A stretch of DNA of 64,000 nt from Deltaproteobacteria bacterium (GTDB taxonomy: Bacteria > Desulfobacterota > Desulfuromonadia > Geobacterales > Geobacteraceae), in the NCBI GenBank assembly GCA_021847245.1, contig JAJZUC010000002.1, positions 1 through 64,000 of the forward strand. Reading direction: 5' to 3'. The position numbers were made by a program, and so were the translations under genes. Shown here in pieces: positions 56,558 to 64,000 of this stretch. Below the pieces are notes generated by a model, which worked only from the letters and a program-made list of their open reading frames with translations, was not told where the DNA came from and made no database searches. The stretch's first letter is position 1. Each line of letters opens with the position of its first letter.

Positions 56558-57247
56558 ATGAAAGTCCGGACTTCGATCGAAGAAGCGCTTCGGGACATCC
56601 ACGACGGCGCCACTATCATGGTCGGCGGCTTCGGTCTGGTGGGGATACCCGAGAAGCTGATCCTGGGGCTGCGGGAGAAGGGGACCAGGAACCTCACGGT
56701 CATCTCCAACAACTGCGGGGTGGACGACTTCGGCCTCGGCATCCTCCTCCAGAACCGCCAGATCCGGAAGATGGTCGCCTCCTACGTGGGGGAGAACCGG
56801 GAGTTCGAGCGGCAGTTCCTCGCCGGCGAGCTGGAGGTGGAGTTGATTCCCCAGGGGACGCTCGCGGAGCGGATCCGGGCCGGTGGGGCGGGGATTCCGG
56901 CCTTCTACACCCCGGCCGGGGTTGGTACTCCAATCGCCGAGGGGCGGGAGACCCGGACATTCGGCGGCAGGGAATATCTCCTGGAGTACGGCCTGACCGC
57001 CGACTTCGCCCTGGTGAAGGCCTGGCGCGGAGACACCACCGGCAACCTGGTCTACAACAAGACCTCCCGCAACTTCAATCCCATGATGGCGGCGGCCGGC
57101 CGGGTGACCATCGCCGAAGTGGAGGAGCTGGTCGAGCCGGGGGAGCTCGACCCGAACGGGATCCATACGCCGGGGGTCTACGTCCAGCGGGTCATCAGGT
57201 GCGAGGGGCACGAAAAACGGATCGAGCGCCGCACGGTGCGAAGCTGA
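56558..57247 (+). CDS. scoA: 3-oxoacid CoA-transferase subunit A
   Basis: 229 residues. TIMVGGFGLVGIPEKLILGL is the conserved CoA-transferase family I signature, followed by LTVISNNCGVDDFGLG and TRTFGGREYLLEYGL. With subunit B it moves CoA from succinyl-CoA to acetoacetate. ATG 56558 has AGGGAG upstream at six bases; ATG 56552 is too close. Acetate CoA-transferase activity is also possible. Confidence 0.92.
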   Translation: MKVRTSIEEALRDIHDGATIMVGGFGLVGIPEKLILGLREKGTRNLTVISNNCGVDDFGLGILLQNRQIRKMVASYVGENREFERQFLAGELEVELIPQGTLAERIRAGGAGIPAFYTPAGVGTPIAEGRETRTFGGREYLLEYGLTADFALVKAWRGDTTGNLVYNKTSRNFNPMMAAAGRVTIAEVEELVEPGELDPNGIHTPGVYVQRVIRCEGHEKRIERRTVRS

Positions 57248-57259
57248 GGGGAGAGCGCC

Positions 57260-57904
57260 ATGGGACTGACACGCGAGCAGATGGCCATGCGGGCCGCGCG
57301 GGAGATACGGGACGGCTATTACGTCAACCTGGGGATCGGAATCCCGACCCTGGTGGCCAACTACATTCCGGCCGATCTCCGGGTGGTCCTCCAGTCGGAG
57401 AACGGCCTTCTGGGGATCGGCCCCTACCCGGAGGAGAGCGAGCTCGACCCCGAGCTGATCAACGCCGGCAAGGAGACCATCACCATGATCCCCGGCGCGG
57501 TCCTTTTCAGCAGCGCCGAATCGTTCGCCATGATCCGCGGCGGCCACATCGACCTGGCCATCCTCGGCGGCATGGAGGTCTCCGCAGCTGGCGACCTCGC
57601 CAACTGGGTCATTCCCGGCAAGATGGTTAAGGGGATGGGAGGGGCTATGGATCTCGTCCACGGCGCCCGGAAGGTGGTGGTGCTCATGGAGCACGTGAAC
57701 AAGAACGGCGAGCCGAAGATCCTCAACCGCTGTACCCTGCCCCTCACCGGGCGGGGGGTGGTCCACCGGATCATCACCGACCGGGCGGTGCTGGATGTGA
57801 CCGCCGGGGGGCTTGTTCTCTCCGAGGTGGCCCCGGGGCACACCGTCGCGGAGATCCAGGGGTGCACGGAGCCCTCCCTCATCGTCCCCGCCGGACTCGT
57901 CTGA
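57260..57904 (+). CDS. scoB: 3-oxoacid CoA-transferase subunit B
   Basis: 214 residues. The catalytic Glu is in [29 protein letters not shown] and [28 protein letters not shown] are conserved. It completes the heteromeric CoA-transferase, 12 bases after subunit A. Confidence 0.94.
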   Translation: MGLTREQMAMRAAREIRDGYYVNLGIGIPTLVANYIPADLRVVLQSENGLLGIGPYPEESELDPELINAGKETITMIPGAVLFSSAESFAMIRGGHIDLAILGGMEVSAAGDLANWVIPGKMVKGMGGAMDLVHGARKVVVLMEHVNKNGEPKILNRCTLPLTGRGVVHRIITDRAVLDVTAGGLVLSEVAPGHTVAEIQGCTEPSLIVPAGLV

Positions 57905-57918
57905 GAAGGAGAAGCGCC

Positions 57919-59094
<1,176 letters not shown>

Positions 59095-59113
59095 CATCGG
59101 AAAGGACGACCAT

Positions 59114-59896
59114 ATGCTGAACGGAAAGAGTGCGCTCATCACCGGATCGACCAGCGGAATCGGCCTCGGCATTGCCCGGACCCTGGCGGCCCAGGGGTGT
59201 AACGTCATGCTGAACGGCTTCGGTGCCGAGTCCGAGATCGAAAAGATTCGCTCCGACCTCTCGGAGGCCCACGGCGTTGCGGTGTCGTATCATGGGGCCG
59301 ACATGCGGAGCCCCACAGAGATTGCCGACCTGGTGAGGAGCGCTGAGTCCCGCTTCGGCGGGGTGGACATCCTGGTCAACAACGCCGGCATCCAGCACAC
59401 GGCTCCCATTGAGGAGTTTCCCCCCGAGACCTGGGACGCCATCATCGCCATCAACCTTTCCTCGGCTTTTCACACGATCCACCACGCCCTTCCCGGCATG
59501 CGGCGACGAGGGTGGGGGAGGATCGTCAACACCGCGTCGGTCCACGGGCTCGTGGCCTCGGCCAACAAGGCGGGGTACATCGCGGCCAAGCACGGCCTGG
59601 TGGGGCTAACCAAGGAAGTGGCCCTGGAGACGGCCGGCTCGGGTGTCACGTGCAACGCCATCTGCCCCGGCTGGACCCGTACCGAGCTGATCGAGCCCCA
59701 GATCGCGGCCCGGGCCCGGGCCATGGGGGTCGACCTGGAGGAGGGGGGGCGCCACCTTCTGGCCGAGAAGCAGCCCTCCCGCCAGTTCGTTACCGTGGAG
59801 CAGCTGGGGCAACTGGTGGTCTTTCTCTGCTCGGAGGCAGCCGACCAGATCACCGGCACGGCAATCCCGGTGGACGGTGGATGGACTGCCCAGTGA
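59114..59896 (+). CDS. bdhA: 3-hydroxybutyrate dehydrogenase
   Basis: 260 residues, short-chain dehydrogenase. TGSTSGIGLGIA is the NAD-binding motif, NNAGIQ, the catalytic Ser in IVNTASVHGLVAS and the YxxxK in YIAAKHGLVGLTKEVALE. The ending AIPVDGGWTAQ and start MLNGKSALITGSTSGIG are typical of 3-hydroxybutyrate dehydrogenase. It oxidises 3-hydroxybutyrate to acetoacetate. Last gene of the operon. Confidence 0.93.
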   Translation: MLNGKSALITGSTSGIGLGIARTLAAQGCNVMLNGFGAESEIEKIRSDLSEAHGVAVSYHGADMRSPTEIADLVRSAESRFGGVDILVNNAGIQHTAPIEEFPPETWDAIIAINLSSAFHTIHHALPGMRRRGWGRIVNTASVHGLVASANKAGYIAAKHGLVGLTKEVALETAGSGVTCNAICPGWTRTELIEPQIAARARAMGVDLEEGGRHLLAEKQPSRQFVTVEQLGQLVVFLCSEAADQITGTAIPVDGGWTAQ

Positions 59897-59898
59897 TC

Positions 59899-60108
59899 TC
59901 AGGAGTGGTTTTGGGTGAGATCCGGTGAGATCCGCCTGGTTATCAAAGCGATAATCACGGTAACGGCAAGGGCGGCGGCCAGGAGTGCAAGGGAGGCGGC
60001 GGCGCTGTTCAGAAGCGACGGCCGCGCCAGGATGACGACCCCGAGCAGAGAGAGGCACAGGACCAGCAGCCCCGCCAGGCACAACGTTTTGCGTATCCCG
60101 AGCTTCAT
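59899..60108 (-). CDS. Small two-span membrane protein
   Basis: 69 residues from ATG 60108 behind GGGAAGG. Two hydrophobic segments (TLCLAGLLVLCLSLLGVVILA and AAASLALLAAALAVTVIIALI) flank a short loop. It converges on the bdhA end with two bases between stops. No homologue is recognised. Confidence 0.55.
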   Translation of the reverse strand: MKLGIRKTLCLAGLLVLCLSLLGVVILARPSLLNSAAASLALLAAALAVTVIIALITRRISPDLTQNHS

Positions 60109-60260
60109 GTCCCTTCCCCCCGGACCGCGAGCATCCGCCCCGCTCTCAAGTCTAACGCACTTCGCACCGACATAAAGCGCTTTCTCCGTAAGGCGGATAG
60201 GAGCAGGCATCGGTGAGCTCCCGTTGACTTCCACCCCGTGACCGTGTAGGTTTTGGGGCC

Positions 60261-61208
60261 ATGACCTCTTCCCCCAATCATCGTCCCGGCCCGACAGTCG
60301 GCCGTTTCGCTCCGTCCCCCACCGGACCGCTTCACCTGGGCTCACTGGTGGCCGCCGTGGGGAGCTACGCCATGACCAAGCGGAGCGGCGGGCTCTGGCT
60401 CCTCCGGATGGAGGACCTCGACACCCCGCGGGTGGTGCCGGGGATGGCGGACGACATCCTCCGGACTCTGGAGGCCCTCGGGTTTTCGTGGGACGGGGAG
60501 ATCGTCCGGCAGAGCCGACGGTCGGCGGCCTACGAAGCGGCCCTGGAGCGGCTTCTGGCGGCGGGCCACGTCTACCCGTGCGGCTGCTCCCGGGCCGAGA
60601 TCGCCCGGGCCGCCACGGCCCCCCACGACGGGGAGGGGGAGCTCGCCTACCCGAACATCTGCCGCCACGGCCTCCCCCCCGGCAAGGAGCTCCGCTCGTA
60701 CCGGGTGAAGGTCCCCGCGGATCCGATCACCTTCCACGATCTCGTCATGGGGGAGAAGAGCTTCGACCTCGCCCGGATCTGCGGCGATTTCGTGGTGAAG
60801 CGGGCCGACGGTCTCTTCGCCTACCAGCTTGCCGTGGTGGTGGACGACGCCGACCAGGGAGTGACCCAGGTGGTGCGGGGGGCGGACCTCCTCTCCTCCA
60901 CCCCCCGGCAGATCCTTCTCCAGCGCCTCCTCGACTGCGATACCCCGACCTATGCCCATCTCCCGCTGGTGACCGGCCCGGGGGGCGCCAAGCTCTCCAA
61001 GCGGGACAATGCGGTCTCCCTTGTCGCCGGCCTCGATCTGGCCGTCCGGGGAGGGGAGCTCCTCCTGGCGGCGCTGCGGTTCCTGGGGCAGGAACCCCCT
61101 TCCTTCCTGGCGGGGGCGCCGGGAGCCGAGGTGCTCGCCTGGGCCGCCGCAAGCTTCGACGTCGCCAAGGTTCCGACACAATCCTCTCCTCTGCATGACG
61201 TGCGGTAA
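60261..61208 (+). CDS. gluQ: Glutamyl-Q tRNA(Asp) synthetase
   Basis: 315 residues, a truncated GluRS-like enzyme without an anticodon domain. It glutamylates queuosine in tRNA(Asp). The HIGH-like motif is APSPTGPLHLGSL, the zinc Cys set is YPCGCSRAEI and YPNICRHG, and the KMSKS-like motif is KLSKRDN. Length and the lack of a C-terminal domain fit GluQRS. Confidence 0.93.
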   Translation: MTSSPNHRPGPTVGRFAPSPTGPLHLGSLVAAVGSYAMTKRSGGLWLLRMEDLDTPRVVPGMADDILRTLEALGFSWDGEIVRQSRRSAAYEAALERLLAAGHVYPCGCSRAEIARAATAPHDGEGELAYPNICRHGLPPGKELRSYRVKVPADPITFHDLVMGEKSFDLARICGDFVVKRADGLFAYQLAVVVDDADQGVTQVVRGADLLSSTPRQILLQRLLDCDTPTYAHLPLVTGPGGAKLSKRDNAVSLVAGLDLAVRGGELLLAALRFLGQEPPSFLAGAPGAEVLAWAAASFDVAKVPTQSSPLHDVR

Positions 61209-61356
61209 TTGCAGGAATGCACCTGGGGGAGCCGCCCCGAATTCCCTCCGGCCGTTTGCATGGGGGGAGGGGTGGTCTATACTTACGGAGAATATTCAAC
61301 CTTTGGTGGTCTCGCAGAAAGCAAATTCGGCGACCGGACCGGGGAGGCGAGGGGAC
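61209..61356. other. Short intergenic region before the lipoprotein gene
   Basis: About 150 bases, probably holding the promoter of the lipoprotein gene. I see no motif that I can support. Confidence 0.4.
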
Positions 61357-61722
61357 ATGGGGATGCTGAAGATATCACGGGCGGTCATTGCGGTTTCATT
61401 GGTCGTGGCGGCCGTGCAGGGGTGTGCCACTCTCGGCGTGCAACCCCGGAACAGGGCGGAGGTGGTGGTCAAGACCGGCGACACCGTCCGGCTGCTTCAC
61501 ATGGGGAGCAGGGAGGCGCAGGCTGATTTCTGTCTCGGCGAGATTGTACCGGTTTACCGGTGGTATGCCGGCGGCCGGTATGTGAAATACCGGGAAACCG
61601 GGAAGGTGAAGATTACCCGGTACGAGGGAGAGCATTACCTGGAAGCCCTCCTGCTGGAGGGGGATGTGAAGCTAGGGGATATTATCAGGAAAACCGGTGG
61701 GTGTCCCGCACCTCTGAAATGA
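61357..61722 (+). CDS. Small lipoprotein of unknown function
   Basis: 121 residues with a lipoprotein signal (RAVIAVSLVVAAVQGCATLG, lipobox VQGC). The mature part, EVVVKTGDTVRLLHMGSREAQADFCLGEIVPVYRW..., is not recognised. GAGGCGAGGGG precedes ATG 61357; the frame is open far upstream into gluQRS but that is a shadow. It lies 35 bases before the selenoprotein gene and could be in the same transcript. Confidence 0.8.
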   Translation: MGMLKISRAVIAVSLVVAAVQGCATLGVQPRNRAEVVVKTGDTVRLLHMGSREAQADFCLGEIVPVYRWYAGGRYVKYRETGKVKITRYEGEHYLEALLLEGDVKLGDIIRKTGGCPAPLK

Positions 61723-61757
61723 AAAGCCCATGAGCCATTGGGGAGGTAGAAAGGCAT

Positions 61758-62603
61758 ATGTCCCTTGCGCGGCTGAAAAACCGGCTCCTTGCCAGGGCCT
61801 TCACCGTTTTTCCTTCCCTCGCCGAACGCTGGGGTAGGGGGCTCGCGGCCGACCGCGGCGCGATCCCGTGGGACTCCCCCCGAAAGCCCCTGCGGGAGGC
61901 GACCCTCGCCCTGGTGACCACGGGGGGAGTCCACCTGAAAACCCAGCCCCCCTTCGATATGACCGACCCGAACGGCGACCCCTCCTTCCGGGAGCTCCCG
62001 GTGGATACTCCGCAGGCCTCCCTCGTCATCACCCACGTCTACTACGACCACCGGGATGCGGAAGAGGACCTGAACCTCATCTTCCCGGTCGAAAGGCTTC
62101 GGGAGCTGGTGGAGAGGGGTGCCCTGGGCGCCCTCAACCCCTTGGCCTTTGGTCTCATGGGGCATATCGATGGCCCCCATCTGGGGACCCTCCGGAAAGA
62201 GACCGCCCCGGCCATCGCCCGAAAGCTCGCCGATGCGAAGGTGGACTACGCCCTCCTGGTTCCCGCCTGAGGGAGCTGCAACCGGTCCGTGGGACTGGCG
62301 GCCCGGGCGGTGGAGGCGGTGGGAATACCCACCATCTCCCTCTCCATCGTCAGGGAGATCACCGAGAAGATCCCTCCTCCCCGCGCGCTCTATCTCCGCT
62401 TTCCCTTTGGGCATGCCCTCGGGGAGCCGGGGAACCGCGATCAGCAGTTGACCGTCCTCTACCTCGCGTTCCGCCTTCTCTTCGAGGCCGACCGGCCGGG
62501 GACGATCCGGAATGCCGGGCTGCGCTGGCGGCGCGAGACGTACCTTCCTCCCGACTGGGAGGCGTTCCGCCGCCTCGGTCCCGGTGCGCACGGCGCGCAA
62601 TAG
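61758..62603 (+). CDS. GrdB/PrdB-like selenoprotein (in-frame UGA read as selenocysteine)
   Basis: 281 residues if UGA 62268-62270 is selenocysteine (residue 171). The protein matches the glycine/betaine/sarcosine/D-proline reductase selenoprotein B family: VYYDHRDAEEDLNLIFPVERLRELVERGALGAL, then DYALLVPA-U-GSC-NRSVGLAARAVEAVGIPTISLSIVREITEKIPPPRALYLRFPFGHALGEPGN. The reading frame continues without shift on both sides of the UGA and both halves are conserved in the same family, with a UxxC redox motif. A SECIS-like hairpin follows at once. No grdA/C or proline reductase partner is nearby, so it is probably not part of a Stickland enzyme. Its substrate is unknown. Confidence 0.88.
62282..62298 (+). 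promoter_or_regulatory. Bacterial SECIS-like hairpin
   Basis: CCGGTCC (62282-62288) pairs with GGACTGG (62292-62298), seven pairs with one G-U, and a GUG apical loop, beginning 11 bases after the UGA. Position and GU-containing loop agree with bacterial SECIS elements read by SelB. Confidence 0.65.
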
Positions 62604-62626
62604 ATAGAAGGGGAAAGGCTATCTTC

Positions 62627-63196
62627 ATGACTCGAAAATGGCGCTGCGACAAATGCGGCTCAATTCATGAAGGTCCCGAACCGCCGGATCTCTGCCCGCA
62701 ATGCGGAGGGGACGGTTCCCGCTTCGTACCGGTAAGAGGTCGCGTATCCCGCTTTTGCAAGGACCTTTGCGACACCTTCGTCCTCCACGCCGTCGCCGCC
62801 CATTTCAGTAACGGCCTCCTCCCCGCTACCGTCCTGTTCCTCCTCCTCGCCCTCTTCAGCGGGGATCCCTATTTCGAGCGGACCGTCCTCCACCTGATCA
62901 TCCTTGCCCTCTGCGTGATGCCGGTCTCATTCTTCTCCGGCTTTCGCGACTGGCGCACGAAATTCGGCGGCGGCCACGCCCCGATCTTTTTCCGGAAGAT
63001 GTGGCTCTCGGGGCTCCTTTTTCTCCTCGAAGGAGGCGCCGCGGCTATCCGCCTCGCCTGTCCGGAAGTGCTCAACGATGGTGGGATCTTGAAGTGGCTT
63101 TACGCGGGGTGCCTCCTCGGCGCGCTGCCGGTGGTGGTTTTGCTCGGGCACTACGGAGGGAAGCTCGCGTTTCAGTGGAAGAGGGGGGCCAGGTAG
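62627..63196 (+). CDS. Rubredoxin-like domain membrane protein
   Basis: 189 residues. The N-terminus KWRCDKCGSIHEGPEPPDLCPQCGG has the CX2C...CX2C iron or zinc knuckle of rubredoxin/rubrerythrin tails. Four hydrophobic segments follow (LPATVLFLLLALFSG, LHLIILALCVMPVSF, WLSGLLFLLEGGAAAI, LLGALPVVVLLGHYGG), as in DUF2231 proteins. It may pass electrons at the membrane. ATG 62627 lies 23 bases after the selenoprotein stop; the pair is probably an operon and a redox partnership is an attractive guess. Confidence 0.82.
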   Translation: MTRKWRCDKCGSIHEGPEPPDLCPQCGGDGSRFVPVRGRVSRFCKDLCDTFVLHAVAAHFSNGLLPATVLFLLLALFSGDPYFERTVLHLIILALCVMPVSFFSGFRDWRTKFGGGHAPIFFRKMWLSGLLFLLEGGAAAIRLACPEVLNDGGILKWLYAGCLLGALPVVVLLGHYGGKLAFQWKRGAR

Positions 63197-63227
63197 ACCT
63201 CACCCGACATCGGAAGGAGCCAGGAGC

Positions 63228-63294
63228 CTGTCGGACTTAGGAATGAATCTGCTCTATCTGTCATTCTCTCGCTACGATTCCCTAAGTCCGACAG
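63228..63294. repeat. CTGTCGGACTTAGG inverted-repeat element
   Basis: CTGTCGGACTTAGGAAT (63228-63244) and ATTCCCTAAGTCCGACAG (63277-63294) are inverted copies, differing by one base, separated by 32 bases. The arms make a long hairpin between the rubredoxin-like gene and the methyltransferase. It looks like a dispersed element with few coding constraints; an ORF across it is spurious. Confidence 0.82.
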
Positions 63295-63310
63295 ACTCCC
63301 TAGGAAGACG

Positions 63311-64000
63311 ATGGAAAAGAAGACATCCGGCTACTTCGCCGAAAAGTTCGAAAAGCTCGCCTGGATCTACGACTGCGCCATCTCCTTTTGGACCTTCTTT
63401 CTCGGGGGGGAGAGAAGGGTCAGGGGAGAGGTGATCCGGCACGCCGGGATACGGGAGGGAGACAGGGTTCTCGATGTGGGGTGCGGCACGGGAACCGCCT
63501 CCTTCCTGATGGCGGAGCAGGCCGGACCGGAAGGGGAGGTGGTGGGGATCGATCTCGCAGAGAGGATGATCGCCATCGCCCGGAAAAAGCTGGCGAAATC
63601 TGGGCTCGGGAACATCTCGTTTCGCCAGGCGAATGCGGAGGATCTCCCTTTCCCCGACTCATCCTTCGACAGGGTCACCTTTTTTGCCGTCCTCCACGAG
63701 ATGAACCACGAAGGGCGGATCAACGCCCTGAAAGAGACCTGCCGGGTGCTGAGGCCCGGGGGGAGGGTGCTGATTAACGATCTGGATGCGCCGGAGAAAG
63801 GCCTCGGCCGGCTCCTCATGAAGCTCCTTTTGCTGGTGGAAGGGAAAACGGCCAGCGAGATGCTTCGGCGGGGACTTGACGCCGAGATAGGCGAGGCGGC
63901 CGGCGAGTGCCTGCGGGTCGTTCGGAAAAGGAAGATGCTTTCAGGGCTGGTGCAGGTTCTGGTGCTGGAGAACGTAGCAGAAAGCAGCTCTTTCATCGGT
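63311..64000 (+). CDS. Class I SAM-dependent methyltransferase (UbiE-like), 3' end beyond window
   Basis: 230 residues are visible and the frame is still open at base 64000. ATG 63311 follows AGGAAG. Motif I is VLDVGCGTGTASFLM, then GIDLAERMIAIARKKL, ANAEDLPFPDSSFDRV and LRPGGRVLINDLD, all typical of UbiE/Coq5-like enzymes. The substrate is unknown. Confidence 0.85.
   Translation, partial: MEKKTSGYFAEKFEKLAWIYDCAISFWTFFLGGERRVRGEVIRHAGIREGDRVLDVGCGTGTASFLMAEQAGPEGEVVGIDLAERMIAIARKKLAKSGLGNISFRQANAEDLPFPDSSFDRVTFFAVLHEMNHEGRINALKETCRVLRPGGRVLINDLDAPEKGLGRLLMKLLLLVEGKTASEMLRRGLDAEIGEAAGECLRVVRKRKMLSGLVQVLVLENVAESSSFIG

Noticed and set aside
62268-62270. UGA as a nonsense mutation or frameshift making a pseudogene
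   Set aside because: Both sides are in the same frame, match one family and keep the UxxC motif followed by a hairpin; selenocysteine explains all of it.
63243-63434. 63-codon ORF before the methyltransferase
   Set aside because: It begins inside an inverted repeat and overlaps the methyltransferase start in another frame.

Overview
This window is a chromosomal segment of a GC-rich deltaproteobacterium, almost certainly a Geobacter or close relative (Desulfuromonadota). The pointers are a multihaem MtrA/MtrB-type outer-membrane conduit, a GEMM-Ib-type riboswitch, many two-component and sigma-54 elements, an archaeal-style split glutamate synthase, small DUF1858 proteins and a UGA-encoded selenoprotein. 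The order lepA-lepB-pyrR-pyrB-pyrC-carA-carB-greA also fits that group. I saw no tRNA, rRNA, CRISPR array, prophage or complete insertion sequence.

Layout. 1-3.1 kb: the end of a class A penicillin-binding protein, a NosL-like remnant, a MshEN/receiver protein, and amtB behind a sigma-54 promoter. 3.3-6.8 kb: an AcuC-like deacetylase followed by a tightly overlapping run of unknown genes, including a 33-residue membrane peptide. 6.8-12.7 kb: a lone MlaF-like ATPase, then a decahaem lipoprotein cytochrome and an MtrB/PioB barrel (a probable electron conduit), a TrpX-like binding protein, a receiver protein and a Cys-tailed unknown. 12.7-14.8 kb: phosphodiesterase, SppA, CobO. 14.9-20.3 kb (minus strand): five-gene modular glutamate synthase with a sigma-54-like promoter and a GntR-type palindrome. 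20.5-25.2 kb (minus): PilZ, DUF1858, aspC, coaD, rsmD and a divergent class II aldolase. 25.4-29.4 kb: dgt, a riboswitch-controlled secreted protein, yhbY, and an Hpt/hybrid-kinase pair. 29.8-41.9 kb: lepA, lepB, the pyrimidine operon with a PyrR attenuator, radical SAM protein, carB, greA, DUF1858. 42-48.7 kb: transporter, B12-radical SAM protein, DUF72, a truncated DUF3857 protein, and recG with an AbrB-like N-terminus. 48.7-59.9 kb: ppnP, a PAS/sigma-54 activator, and a ten-gene operon (usp, livGFKHM, CoA-transferase A/B, thiolase, 3-hydroxybutyrate dehydrogenase). 59.9-64 kb: gluQRS, a lipoprotein, a GrdB/PrdB-like selenoprotein, a rubredoxin-like membrane protein and a methyltransferase cut by the window end.

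How the parts work together. The 49-60 kb block looks like a self-contained ketone-body catabolic unit. Its genes would convert 3-hydroxybutyrate to acetoacetate, acetoacetyl-CoA and then two acetyl-CoA, with a Liv-type importer. A perfectly spaced -24/-12 promoter precedes it. The adjacent activator gene and two matching 18-bp dyads (TTTCCAnnnTTCyGGAAA) give a plausible complete regulatory circuit. amtB and the glutamate synthase cluster also have -24/-12 promoters, consistent with joint nitrogen control. The most unusual single gene is the selenoprotein at 61758-62603, in which an in-frame UGA lies in a U-G-S-C motif followed by a SECIS-like hairpin. Conventional gene calling would split it in two.
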